From NCBI GenBank assembly GCA_040769125.1, contig JAXGLO010000001.1, forward strand, positions 1,488,001 through 1,552,000: a stretch of DNA of 64,000 bases, in the 5' to 3' direction. This DNA is from CAIXSE01 sp040769125 (GTDB lineage Bacteria; Actinomycetota; Thermoleophilia; UBA2241). The notes below the pieces were generated by a model that worked only from the letters and a program-made list of their open reading frames with translations, had not been told where the DNA came from and did no database searches. The stretch's first letter is position 1, and every line of letters begins with the position of its first letter. Position numbers and translations under genes: made by a program. Shown piece after piece: positions 15,552 through 24,805 of the stretch.

Positions 15552-17828
15552 GTGCTGGACCGGATCGACCAAGTCAAGATGATCGGCCTGTTCGACGATT
15601 ACGCGCATGCCCCGGAGTGCGCGCTTGGAAGCGTGACGTTGATCTTCGGGGAGAACGGCACCGGGAAATCAACCATCGCGGCAGTGCTGGACTCCCTTCG
15701 TGAATGCAATCCCGCGGAAATCGTCAGACGAACACGGCTGCCTGGTACTTCGGAGCCCTCGGCGGCAGTGACCCTGGACGGAGTCACGTACACCTTCAGC
15801 GAAGGTGCGTGGGATGGCGAACTGCCTCACAACACCCTGGAAGTCTTCTTCTCCGGCTTTGTCTCGCGAAACGTCCACGCTGCAAGCAGCATCGAGGTGG
15901 GCCAGCAACGCGGTCTTTGCGAGTTCGTCCTAGGTCGAAGAGCCGTGGAGAAGGTGGCCAGACTCATGGCAGCTGACAAAGAAGCTCGCGAGGCACTGAC
16001 CGAGAAGTCGAACGTAGAAGACGCACTCAAACTCCTGATCAAGCCACCGCATACCCTCGATGAGTACCTTGCGCTCCCTTCAAGTCCGACGATCGATGGC
16101 GCGATAGCCTCCGCAAGGAGGAAGCTCGATGAGATACGAGACAGGGAGAAGACCCTTGCGAAGGCTATTCCGGAACCGGTCGACCTCCCCGATATAGACC
16201 GCCCCGGGCTCATCAAACTTCTTGAACGGACCGACTCGGGCGTCAGCGATGGCGCAACCTCGATTGTTCTCAACCATATCAGAAGTCATCTGGACGAAGA
16301 GGGCGAGGCCTGGCTCTCCTATGGAGCCCGACACGCCGAGACCGCATGCCCCTATTGTGGGCAGGACCTCGGCCCTTCCGACCTCGCGAAGGCACTCGAG
16401 TCGTACTTCAGCAAGGAATACCGCGAATACGCCGAGGCTTTGGTGGAGGACGTGGCCACCATGAAGGCCGCTCTCGGTGATAAGGCGTTTGCCTCCACTT
16501 GCAAGGACCTACTGAGTCAGCTGACGACCGCGTACTCATGGGACGAGGCCAGCATCGAAGAACAGGGTCGACTTAATCAGGCGGTCTCGGCTGCAGAGGA
16601 CACTTGGAAGCAAGGAGCCGAAGAGCTCGGCGTCGTCTTCACGGCCAAGCTCGCCAACCCGCTGACGGTGATGGATACGACAGCTGCTCAGAAGGGACTC
16701 GACCTCCTGAACGATGCGCTAACTAAAGCGCATATCGTGAACAACCGACTAACGGAGATCCGCGAGAAGGCGCAGTCGGTAAAGGCCGGGCTGAGGAGCG
16801 CTGATGAAACCGAAGCCCAGAAGCATCTCAGCTGCCTGGAGAACCGGAAGTCTCGCCACGAGCCGACAGCCTTGAGCCTCGTGGAACAGCGCACAGCAGC
16901 CGTCGACAAACGTGAGGCTTGTCTTCGAGAGAAGGAGCAGCTCAAGGTGGAGATCGACGCCCACGCGAAGAGCGTTGTCGGCAAGTATCAGGACAGCATC
17001 AACGAGCAGCTTGCGCTCTTCGGATGCGACATCCGCGTGGACAAGGTGGAGGCCGCGTTCCCTGGAGGAAGAGCGAGCGTGAAGTACCGCTTAACGGCCT
17101 ACGGCCACGAGATACAGCTGGGCTGTTCTTTGGAGGCTCCCTGCTTCGAGACCGTCCTGAGCGAGGGAGACAAGTACACGCTCGCTTTGTGCTTCTTTCT
17201 GGCGCGACTGCATGGCATCAAGGACCTGGGAGGTCGTGTCGTGGTTCTCGATGACCCCGTCAATAGCCTTGGGGGAGCACGCCGGCAATCACTGCTTGCG
17301 GCATTGAGAGACCTTCAGCGTCGCGGAGCACAGATCGTCGTCATGACGCACGATGAACGGCTAGCGGCCCTAATCTGGCGAGACCAGAGACTGGGCAAGG
17401 ACGCCGTCTGTCTCGAAGTAGAGAAGGTCCGAGACTCCAGCGGTCTCAAGCCCTGGGACATCGAGGTGGCGACTCGATCTCAGTATGTCAATGACTACCT
17501 CTGCCTTGCGACGTTCTTGGATCAGGGCGGTGACCATGTGGCAGCCGCCAAGAGCATCAGACCCTACGTGGAGCAGCGACTCCGCCACCTATTCCCAGGC
17601 TCGCCGTTCGGTAGTGGCGACAGCCTTGGTCAGATGATTGGCAAGGTTCGGAATAGCGCAGACGACTCTAGGATCTCCGTTCTCAAGGACAAGATTCCGA
17701 TTCTTGAGGCCATCAACGGAGCCACGCTACCAAGCCACCACGCATCCGACGACGTCCCCGGCTGGGACGCCCTGACGCCCAATGAGGTACGCCAGTACGC
17801 GAAGCAGGCATTGGAGGTCGTACCCTAG
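15552..17828 (+). CDS. AAA_13-family ATPase with zinc-hook coiled coil; candidate PrrC/RloC-like defence protein
   Basis: The 758-residue protein has an ABC/SMC-type split ATPase: Walker A IFGENGTGKST (31-41), ABC-signature-like LSEGDKYTLAL (about 536-546), Walker B VVVLDDP (about 563-569) and an H-loop MTHDE (about 598-602). Long charged helices lie between the halves, with a CPYCGQ zinc-hook-like turn at 266-269, as in RloC and Rad50. The C-terminal 160 residues contain R670-x3-E674 and a later PSHH (about 727-730), which recalls the R-x3-E...H triad of PrrC/RloC anticodon nucleases. The spacing to His is longer than in PrrC. The GTG start has GAGGA five bases upstream. It sits among mobile remnants and lower-GC sequence, which supports a defence role. 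RNase activity is a hypothesis; the ATPase fold is firm. Confidence 0.8.
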   Translation: MLDRIDQVKMIGLFDDYAHAPECALGSVTLIFGENGTGKSTIAAVLDSLRECNPAEIVRRTRLPGTSEPSAAVTLDGVTYTFSEGAWDGELPHNTLEVFFSGFVSRNVHAASSIEVGQQRGLCEFVLGRRAVEKVARLMAADKEAREALTEKSNVEDALKLLIKPPHTLDEYLALPSSPTIDGAIASARRKLDEIRDREKTLAKAIPEPVDLPDIDRPGLIKLLERTDSGVSDGATSIVLNHIRSHLDEEGEAWLSYGARHAETACPYCGQDLGPSDLAKALESYFSKEYREYAEALVEDVATMKAALGDKAFASTCKDLLSQLTTAYSWDEASIEEQGRLNQAVSAAEDTWKQGAEELGVVFTAKLANPLTVMDTTAAQKGLDLLNDALTKAHIVNNRLTEIREKAQSVKAGLRSADETEAQKHLSCLENRKSRHEPTALSLVEQRTAAVDKREACLREKEQLKVEIDAHAKSVVGKYQDSINEQLALFGCDIRVDKVEAAFPGGRASVKYRLTAYGHEIQLGCSLEAPCFETVLSEGDKYTLALCFFLARLHGIKDLGGRVVVLDDPVNSLGGARRQSLLAALRDLQRRGAQIVVMTHDERLAALIWRDQRLGKDAVCLEVEKVRDSSGLKPWDIEVATRSQYVNDYLCLATFLDQGGDHVAAAKSIRPYVEQRLRHLFPGSPFGSGDSLGQMIGKVRNSADDSRISVLKDKIPILEAINGATLPSHHASDDVPGWDALTPNEVRQYAKQALEVVP

Positions 17829-18203
17829 TTCGGTCTGGCCTGGTGGCGTGCGGTCGGACGCCAGTGCTCCTTTGGCCCTGGTCGGATGATTCGAGCTAGT
17901 ACCGGCAAGCAGTCGCGCTTATACAGAGGCGTTTCAGAGAACGACTCTCACTGCTGCCTACGTGCCACACGGCTACTCGCCATCGCCGTGTCTTGTACGC
18001 GTGAGGTGCTGGGGACGCAGACTGGCTCGCGTTTCGGTCTGTACGGCCTCCTTAGTTTCCCGAGATCAGTACCGCGTGGTAGTGCCCGAGCTGCCGACGA
18101 AAGCGACCGACGAGACCGATCTCCACCATGGCAGCGCCGGCACTTCCACCCCAGGCATGACGACAAAGCTCGTCTGTCGGGATACCAAGCGCCAATGGTG
18201 TCA

Positions 18204-18300
18204 CAGGATCGTCGCCGCACGCTTGGGGCTCGGCTCTGAACCGGTGATCCACGAAATGAGCCGGCCCATACAGCAGGGGCCGAACAGGCCGACCAGCAGA
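18204..18300 (-). pseudogene. Degraded N-terminal fragment homologous to the two-TM surface gene at 7580-8776
   Basis: Read on the reverse strand, this gives LLVGLFGPCCMGRLISWITG then SEPSPKRAATIL, closely matching LLVGLFRPSSVGRLIPWIAG and EPSRKRATAIL at the start of the intact gene. The DNA match covers the equivalent of about 8632-8720. It stops exactly where the IS21-type end begins, so an insertion or deletion removed the rest. The 370 bp between the AAA_13 gene and this fragment (17829-18203) holds no supported gene; part may be further degraded remains of the same gene. Confidence 0.6.
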
Positions 18301-18330
18301 GGTGGGTCAGTTTCACACTGGCAGTGACAA
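18299..18330 (+). mobile_element. Second IS21-type terminal repeat, same orientation as at 14978-15011
   Basis: The sequence AGAGGTGGGTCAGTTTCACA then CTGGCAGTGACA differs at only a few positions from the end at 14978-15011 and also terminates in TGACA. No transposase gene remains next to it. On its right side the helicase tail remnant begins abruptly. Confidence 0.55.
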
Positions 18331-18624
18331 CAGGAAATCACCCCTGTGCTCGATGAGTTGCTGCCTATCAAGCAACAAGCATGCCTCCGACACGGAGGAT
18401 TGGATACGATGGGCAACACGGTCCAGACCCGCTGCATTCGCCAGTCTCCGCGCAGCCTCAGAAACGTGAATCGGGCTCTCGATCGCAACGACTCCTTGGA
18501 GGGCATTCGATATGTAGTCCCTCGACAGCTCGTGGAACTTAGCCCCCCTAAGCTCAAGTACCGGTTCCGCGAGCTGGTACGGCTGTACGCCAGGCGCAAG
18601 CTGTGTCTCCGATTTGTCATTTGC
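18331..18624 (-). pseudogene. Extra DUF3320-like tail segment, out of frame with the SF1 helicase gene
   Basis: Downstream of the helicase stop, in another reverse frame, the sequence reads APGVQPYQLAEPVLELRGAK, VVAIESPIHVSEAARRLANA and AGLDRVAHRIQSSV. This is homologous to the helicase's own C-terminal unit (KLAEMHIDGDV..., VVNVEGPIHLHEATRRVAQA, VGVMRVGHVIS). The helicase thus either lost its last about 100 residues by a frameshift near 18620-18650, or the tail of a second helicase gene lies here. It is cut off by the IS21-type end at 18330. Confidence 0.6.
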
Positions 18625-21600
18625 GGCTGAGGCTGGGGGCGAGCTCGCCGTCACAGCCAAGGAGAGCGACCGCCGACCCGACACGCACGAACGCCCCCGC
18701 GTCAATGCCACGCTGCAGTGCATCTCGCACTCGCGCATTGGCGTCGCGACTCGTGCGACCGAAGCCGAGCACACCCATCGCGCGGTGAGGGATATCGTCC
18801 TCCTCAATCCTCCCGGTCGACGATAGGGCGTAGCAGATCGCCCACTCGATCTCATGGTCGCACACCAGATGTATCTTGCGGCCAGCAGGAGGCACGCTCG
18901 ACCGGTCCCTGATCACGACATCGGTATTGGTCGCGCTCCACAGGAAGTCGTCGACCACGACGAGCCTCCCCTCGCCGGCAGCCACGGTGGCAGCTCGGCT
19001 GAAGGCCGCGCTGATAACGTGCCCCACACGCATGACGCCGACGGCTTGAGCCACTCGCCTAGTGGCCTCATGTAGATGGATCGGTCCTTCAACATTCACA
19101 ACCTCAACAAGCCAGTCAATGAGACTGCTCTGTGGTGCTTCGGCGAGATCCGGCACGTCGCCATCGATGTGCATCTCGGCCAGCTTGTAGGCGGCCACCC
19201 TTGGAACGAAGCCCAGCGGTAGGCGGCCGGTGACGGGATGCGACAGCCCAACGTCGGACGAACCCTCTCTGAATTCACCTGGCTTCAGCGGTACTCGGTT
19301 GTGGTCGGTCTCCTGCGCATCATCGTTGCATGGGCCGTTCGACGACCGGGGCCCGGAGGATGTCTCGCCAGGCTCGTCCTCGCCGACCGGCAGTCCGGCA
19401 ACTCCGTTGATCTGTTGGCGCTGAGTACCTTCTGGCGGTCGCCATCCGGCCGGATGAATGCCACGAGATTCGAGCGCGCGCCAGAGGTCCAGTAGAGCGA
19501 CGTCTGGTTCGCAGTAGAACTCGCTGCCTCGCACGCGCCAGAAACTCCATCCGGCCCTCTCCAGCTGTCGCTGGCGACGCATGTCCTGTTCGTACTGCTC
19601 AGGACCGTGCCACTGATCTCCATCGCACTCGATGGCGAGTCTGCTCTGGCCGCCCTCCACGACGAGGTCAATGCGATAGCCTGCTACCTCATATTGCGGT
19701 GTGACGCGAAACCCGCGGGCGGAGAGCTTGAGGTACACATCGACCTCGAACCAGCTACCGAATGGTTCCGGTTGGCTGCCTGCCCGCCGTGGGCCTGAGG
19801 CCTGCTGCCGTAACTCCTCGACAGAAAGCTCGGTTCCTCGGACGAACTCGTCCTCCTTTGGATGCATGCAGTAATCGAGCAGCTTGAACCGCATGCATTC
19901 CGGATTCAGATCAGTTGGCTCAACGGAGTGGAACAGCCACAGCTGGTCTTTGGCGCGACTTGCTGCGACATTGAATCGTCGCTCATCCCCGGCCTTGCTG
20001 AGTACGCCGATGCGGTGGTCCCCTACGGCGGAAACCATGGAGAGAAACATGATGTTGCGCTCATCTCCCTGGAAGGAATAGGCATCCCCGCATACAAGCC
20101 GCCTACTCTCCATCTCTGACGGCCCAATCTCACGGATAAGCGCACGCTCGATGTGGCGCGCTTGAGCCCCGCCAAGGAGGCTGATCACTCCCATCGTCAG
20201 GCCCTCATACTGTGTTTTCTGGCAACAATCCTTGATGGTCTGAACCACAGCATCCGCCTCCGGACGGTTCAGCGCCCTGCTTGACTTGTTCTCCTGGTAA
20301 CCGTCCGGCACGTACACACACCGGATCGGATCCAGCCGATCAGCGCCATACTGCCTGAGCGGAATCAGAGGCTCATTGGGATAACTGAGGCGGTTCGAGA
20401 ACTCGATGATCTCCGGCATACACCGGAAGTGCTCCTTCAGGCGAATGCTCGAGGGAAATTGAATTCTGGCCTGGTCGAAGAGGCTGGACTCATTGTCGAA
20501 GGTGTTAGCGACAGGCAAGTCCCTAATGTGTCGCTCCCGCAACTCCACGACCGCAGCCTTCTTCGTAGCGATGAATTCCGGCGCAATCTGCTTGTCGTCG
20601 CCGACGACGAGCATCTTCTTGCCGAGGTACTGCAGGAAGAGGGCGTCGATGCCGGACTGGCTGGCCTCGTCGACCACGACCACGTCGAACTGATCCGCAC
20701 CGGGAGTAAAGGACTCGGCGACGCGGTAGATCGGCATGACCCAAGCCGGAATAGCCGAACGGCACTCCCTCATGTTGTCGCGCGCCTCGCGACGGTATCG
20801 GGGCGCGTTCTTGCCTGTACCCTTGCCAATCCGTCGCGTGGCAAGCATCCACGCCATGAGGTATTTGCGTTCGTGCTCGGTGAGGCCCTCGAAACAGTGA
20901 CCCCAAGCCTTCGCCTCAGCCAACTGAGTGATGAGATGTCTGCGATCGGCTGCATTCCGCTCAAGACTGTCAAGCAGTGCGCGAAGGGCGCCGGCGTCCG
21001 TCTTGCCCTCTAGCCATTTGGATGCCACCGCCCACGCCCAAGCCGCTTGGAATGCACCGAATCGCTCATCCCACTCTGGATTCTCGGGGTTCTGCATGAG
21101 GGCATCGGCAACTTGAGGAGCGACAGCCCTGAGCCGTCCAAGTAGATCTGCGTGCGTACGCATGTTCTCGACGGCCTCCGCGAGTCGTTCCAGACGCGCC
21201 CTTGCCTCAGAGAACTCACGTGTGTCACGTTGGTCAATCGCGCGAAGAAGTCGTGTGGCATCAGGATGCTCCTCCCCGCTCGGCATAGTCGATCTGACTG
21301 CGTGGCGTAGCCCATTGACCTCTGCGATTGCCTGGGTGAGTTTTTGATGAGCGAGTGCGGCTCGAACTAAAGCGAGCATCTCCTGCGCCGCCGCTGGATC
21401 TTGCCATTCCGGCAGACCGACGCTTGGGATTGCCTCCATAGCTCGCTTGGCCCCCTCAAGGGCGGAGTTGAGTTCAAGGACCTTGGCCAAGATCAAATGG
21501 AGATCACGGAAGGCCGCCAGTTGTAGCCTCATGTCTCCGGGGACTGTCGATACTAGGGGATTCCACATCGAGAACAGTCGATCCATGGCGCTGCCTAGAT

Positions 21601-23929
21601 CGCACCAGTGCACGAGTCTTTGAAGAACATCGGGAGTGTTGGCTGGAGATCCATCAAGTCTGACGCTCTCAACGAGATACCGACACTCTTTGACTACCTT
21701 TGGCCGGAAGAGCCAGTTGCCCAGGCCGCCGCCAGTGGTCAGGTGGTCGTGAAGGGCCTGCGCGTCCGAACGCACTGCGGCATGCTCACGATCGCCCAGT
21801 CCCGTGACGTCCGCCTCCATCACGTTTGCAGGCAATTGGTCAACCCATGCGAGGGTCTCCCTCGTGACCTCTTCAAGCTCCGCCCAGGCGCCTGCTCGAC
21901 CGCTCAGAACCTGCCCCACCGCCTCTTCGCACCAAGGGCCTCCGCACGACAGGGCGGCCTGGCGGACTCGTATCAGCTTTTCAAGGGAGTCAATGACGGC
22001 GTACAGCTGGTCGGCTGACTCCGCGGCGCCCTGCTCGACTTGGCTGTTCAGGGTATCGGGAGTAAGACTGAGGACATCGGCCGCAGCCCCATTGACAGCC
22101 GCGATCAAAGCTTCGAAGGCAAGCGGTGTGGGCACGCTCCCAAGGTCTGGGGCTGCCAGCTCATGGTCACGAACCTCAAGGCCCGCTCCGGAGCGCGTGA
22201 GCTCAAGCAGCCGAAGCGCTTCTGTATCAGTGAGAGGTTCAGTGAGAGGTTGGCTGTCAGAAATGGTGATGCTCTCGTCCAGGGTCAGCCATGAGAACCG
22301 TGGGCGTTCGCGACCCAGGCACTCCCCGACCGCCTGGAGGGTTCCCGAATACCGTCCAGCCACTGCGGAACACTCGGAGACCTCACCCTTTCTCAGCACC
22401 ACGAGGTCGCGGAGCAACTCCGCTTCGAGTCGCTTTGCCTTATCGTAGGCGTCTTCGAGACGGTTAATCCGCTCGCGATTCACGTCCGGGTCCCACGTAT
22501 TGTAGCGGTCAGTGATCGCCTGCACCGATTGCTCGAGATCGTTCATGGCTGCCCTGTCATCGCCAATCAAGAAGACGCACAGGCCGGCGATCTCTGGTGG
22601 CATCTTGTCCTTCAAGACGCGCAGCGCGCGAGGAGTCTGACTGGTGACGAGGACTCTCTGACCAGATGCCAAGAGATGGGTGATGAGATTGACAATAGTG
22701 TGTGACTTTCCGGTGCCAGGCGGACCCTGAACCAGAAGACGCCCGGACCTCGCAAGGCGTTCGACGATTCTGTACTGCTCTTCGTTGGCTTCAAGGGGAA
22801 AGTAGACCCGATCATCCCCCTCTAAATCACCGGGTGAGATGCCGACCATGTCCGGAGCAGAGGACAAAGACCCCTCCACCGAAACCAGGGCCTCAACGCC
22901 AGCAGGGACATCGCCACCGTCACCGTCCTCGAGCAGAGCCAAGATCTGGTCATACATGTCGAGAATCGGGCGGTCGCTCCGCCTTCTGAGGATGAGGGCG
23001 GGCGCCCAAGAAACCGCCATGGCCTCCGTGGCCGCATCGCGTTGGGGCCACTCTTCCTCAGAATACACTCCGGCGGAGCCTTCGGCCGAGTTCACCCATT
23101 CTCGGAGAACCGCGTGCAGCGAGTCGTTGAACCAGAACGAGCCGTCTACGTCATCCAGACTCTGCCGGACTCTGTCTGCATCTCCGGCCTTGGGCTGCTC
23201 GTCAACATCCAGCATGTCCTGCTCAAGCGCGAACTGAGGGCCCTCAGGGCCTGGCCCCACCGCAATACAACCCCCTGCGGAGTCGAACACAAGGTCGCAC
23301 TTGGTCGTCACCAGATGGCGCTTCACCGCGTGGCCTGCGGAACTCTTCCACGACAGCAGACCGAACCCCATGAGCAGCTCAAGCTCCTCAGACCTCGTCT
23401 CAAGTGACTGATGAGTCGCGAACAGATCGTCGTAGATGTCCTGCACGCCTCGCACAATGCGATCGCGCTCTGCCCACGGCATCCAGCTGCGCTCTACGTA
23501 GTCATGCCATTGATCCAGAATCTGGGGACATGTCTCTAGAGACACTGCCGTCAGGTGGTCACTTCTACTGCCCGCACTATTCGCATCGTCGACAAAAGCC
23601 TCTTCACGCAAATTCGGATAGGACAGGCTCGAGTCCGCGACCTCCGCTGCATCCACCCAGGGCTTGAGCGATGCAGGAAGCGGAGGATGGCGTTTCGCCT
23701 TGGGCTTCTTGATCTCCAACCACTGCTCGGGTGGGATCTCGTTGCTATCAGGCTCATCCCTGAGAACACAGTAGCAGCCGTCTGCCTCGGGGATGTCCGT
23801 AAGCCATTTGACGAGCTCGTAGTCTGAGTGGTCAAGCGAGTAGACCACTTTCCCCCTGAGAGCTACGAGTTCTCGCAGAAACGTAAAGAGCGAATGTGCC
23901 TGCTGTCGGAGATCCGGAGTCCCGCTCAT
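18617..23929 (-). CDS. Giant SF1 helicase with C-terminal Vsr-like (DUF559/MTES_1575) nuclease and DUF3320-type tail; defence candidate
   Basis: This is a 1770-residue protein. An N-terminal region (about 1-370) precedes Walker A GPPGTGKSH (about 402-410). The AAA_11/AAA_12 halves are separated by a large helical insert (about 460-1030). Walker B is VVVDEASQS (about 1081-1089), followed by VVGDDKQIAPE and an SF1 motif near AYSFQGDERNIMFLS. The nuclease domain at about 1405-1500 shows YRIDLVVEGG, AIECDGDQWHG and RQRQLERAGW, the Vsr-like D...ExD...Q/R arrangement. A winged-helix DUF3320-like tail follows (EGPIHLHEATRR, MGVLGFGR). This domain order is well known for large helicase-nucleases found in defence islands. 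The ATG at 23929 has GGGAGA upstream. GC content is visibly lower than the flanking core genes. It probably recognises and degrades foreign DNA; this was not tested. The tail may be frameshifted. Confidence 0.85.
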   Translation of the reverse strand: MSGTPDLRQQAHSLFTFLRELVALRGKVVYSLDHSDYELVKWLTDIPEADGCYCVLRDEPDSNEIPPEQWLEIKKPKAKRHPPLPASLKPWVDAAEVADSSLSYPNLREEAFVDDANSAGSRSDHLTAVSLETCPQILDQWHDYVERSWMPWAERDRIVRGVQDIYDDLFATHQSLETRSEELELLMGFGLLSWKSSAGHAVKRHLVTTKCDLVFDSAGGCIAVGPGPEGPQFALEQDMLDVDEQPKAGDADRVRQSLDDVDGSFWFNDSLHAVLREWVNSAEGSAGVYSEEEWPQRDAATEAMAVSWAPALILRRRSDRPILDMYDQILALLEDGDGGDVPAGVEALVSVEGSLSSAPDMVGISPGDLEGDDRVYFPLEANEEQYRIVERLARSGRLLVQGPPGTGKSHTIVNLITHLLASGQRVLVTSQTPRALRVLKDKMPPEIAGLCVFLIGDDRAAMNDLEQSVQAITDRYNTWDPDVNRERINRLEDAYDKAKRLEAELLRDLVVLRKGEVSECSAVAGRYSGTLQAVGECLGRERPRFSWLTLDESITISDSQPLTEPLTDTEALRLLELTRSGAGLEVRDHELAAPDLGSVPTPLAFEALIAAVNGAAADVLSLTPDTLNSQVEQGAAESADQLYAVIDSLEKLIRVRQAALSCGGPWCEEAVGQVLSGRAGAWAELEEVTRETLAWVDQLPANVMEADVTGLGDREHAAVRSDAQALHDHLTTGGGLGNWLFRPKVVKECRYLVESVRLDGSPANTPDVLQRLVHWCDLGSAMDRLFSMWNPLVSTVPGDMRLQLAAFRDLHLILAKVLELNSALEGAKRAMEAIPSVGLPEWQDPAAAQEMLALVRAALAHQKLTQAIAEVNGLRHAVRSTMPSGEEHPDATRLLRAIDQRDTREFSEARARLERLAEAVENMRTHADLLGRLRAVAPQVADALMQNPENPEWDERFGAFQAAWAWAVASKWLEGKTDAGALRALLDSLERNAADRRHLITQLAEAKAWGHCFEGLTEHERKYLMAWMLATRRIGKGTGKNAPRYRREARDNMRECRSAIPAWVMPIYRVAESFTPGADQFDVVVVDEASQSGIDALFLQYLGKKMLVVGDDKQIAPEFIATKKAAVVELRERHIRDLPVANTFDNESSLFDQARIQFPSSIRLKEHFRCMPEIIEFSNRLSYPNEPLIPLRQYGADRLDPIRCVYVPDGYQENKSSRALNRPEADAVVQTIKDCCQKTQYEGLTMGVISLLGGAQARHIERALIREIGPSEMESRRLVCGDAYSFQGDERNIMFLSMVSAVGDHRIGVLSKAGDERRFNVAASRAKDQLWLFHSVEPTDLNPECMRFKLLDYCMHPKEDEFVRGTELSVEELRQQASGPRRAGSQPEPFGSWFEVDVYLKLSARGFRVTPQYEVAGYRIDLVVEGGQSRLAIECDGDQWHGPEQYEQDMRRQRQLERAGWSFWRVRGSEFYCEPDVALLDLWRALESRGIHPAGWRPPEGTQRQQINGVAGLPVGEDEPGETSSGPRSSNGPCNDDAQETDHNRVPLKPGEFREGSSDVGLSHPVTGRLPLGFVPRVAAYKLAEMHIDGDVPDLAEAPQSSLIDWLVEVVNVEGPIHLHEATRRVAQAVGVMRVGHVISAAFSRAATVAAGEGRLVVVDDFLWSATNTDVVIRDRSSVPPAGRKIHLVCDHEIEWAICYALSSTGRIEEDDIPHRAMGVLGFGRTSRDANARVRDALQRGIDAGAFVRVGSAVALLGCDGELAPSLSRK

Positions 23930-24005
23930 CGTTTCTCCCGAGAGGCGTCATTCCATCCAGTTCTGTGGCTGGCAAGTTCCATTCAGGCTCCAACCTCGTA
24001 CACCT

Positions 24006-24191
24006 TCAGCACCTCTCCTGCTTGCCCCTCTTTTTGGGCTGCGGCACTGGGATGAAGTAGGCGCTGGGGCGGCGCTCTTCGACGATCTCATTGGTGATGC
24101 CCTCGTCGGTGAACCTGTAATGGCGCCTAGGCTCCTCGAACGCCGAGTTGATCACCGGGTTTTCGATGACGAGCTGCCGCACGCGGTCCCC
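24006..24191 (-). pseudogene. N-terminal fragment of a type III-like restriction helicase (BPTD_3080-type)
   Basis: The reverse strand reads VRQLVIENPVINSAFEEPRR, HYRFTDEGITNEIVEERRPS and AYFIPVPQPKKR, then a stop. Restriction DEAD/DEAH helicases of this type start with 'ENPILNSPFEEPTRHF... GITDEIVEGRRPSSYFVPIP', so this is the first 60 residues of such a gene, truncated before the helicase motifs. It shows that another restriction system once occupied the island. No Shine-Dalgarno sequence or full reading frame remains. The 24192-24514 stretch to its right holds nothing else I can support. Confidence 0.7.
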
Positions 24192-24514
24192 CCCGCTGTC
24201 TCTGCCTCTGTCCTGCGCTCCCCTCGCAGGCGATTTATGCAGTCTAATGGATACCGGTGACGGAATGTGCGACGGTCACAGCCAAGGCGGAACGACGAGG
24301 GGAACGTCAACCACCCGTCGGGCAGAACGTCATCCCACCGACCGGAAGCGACACCCCCGCCACAGCGGAACGATGCTGCTATCGTCGTGACCATGAGCAC
24401 CGAACCGCCCCGTCGAACCGCCCAACCCCCGCGCGCCATCCAGCCCCGGCCCGCCGAAGTCGCGCCGGGCCACTCTCTGCACCACACGCCGCAGCATTGC
24501 GTGCCGGCTCTTCG

Positions 24515-24533
24515 GTATCTACAATGTAGATAC
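24515..24533. promoter_or_regulatory. Palindromic operator of the mazEF pair
   Basis: GTATCTAC-AAT-GTAGATAC is a perfect inverted repeat 15 bp before the mazE start. It resembles the autoregulatory sites bound by MazE/AbrB-type antitoxins. The element also contains TATCTACAATGT, which could supply a -10 sequence. The assignment is by position and symmetry. Confidence 0.65.
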
Positions 24534-24547
24534 ACGGAGGTGGTCGC

Positions 24548-24805
24548 ATGCGAACGCGCATCATCAAGATCGGGAACTCGCGAGGCATCCGTATCCCCAA
24601 GGCGTTCCTTGAGGAGTCGGGCCTGAGCGGCGAGGTAGACATCAGCGTCCGTGAGGGCGCGCTGGTCATCACGCGCGTCAACACCGCGCGGCAAGGCTGG
24701 GATGAAACCTTCCGCCAGATGGCCGCGCACGGCGACGACGCCCTGCTCGACGGCGATCTCCCCATCACCGGATCCTTCGAGGAGGAGTCTTGGCGGTGGG
24801 AGTGA
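24548..24805 (+). CDS. mazE: MazE-like antitoxin (AbrB/SpoVT DNA-binding fold)
   Basis: The 85-residue protein starts RTRIIKIGNSRGIRIPKAFL, the swapped-hairpin AbrB/MazE motif (KIGNSxGIRIPK). It continues VDISVREGALVITR and ends in an acidic tail (FEEESWRWE), the usual toxin-binding segment. GGAGGT lies seven bases before the ATG. It overlaps the start of mazF by about 10 bp. It neutralises MazF and represses its own operon, probably at 24515-24533. Both halves of the pair are intact, unlike the debris to the left. Confidence 0.9.
   Translation: MRTRIIKIGNSRGIRIPKAFLEESGLSGEVDISVREGALVITRVNTARQGWDETFRQMAAHGDDALLDGDLPITGSFEEESWRWE

Noticed and set aside
12453..18330. An intact prophage or complete transposon
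   Set aside because: Only transposase fragments and single ends are present. There are no integrase, capsid, or paired inverted repeats with target duplications.
24392..24537. Short ORF MSTEPPRRTAQPPRAI... before mazE
   Set aside because: It has no ribosome site, Pro/Arg composition typical of non-coding high-GC sequence, and it runs through the operator and into mazE.
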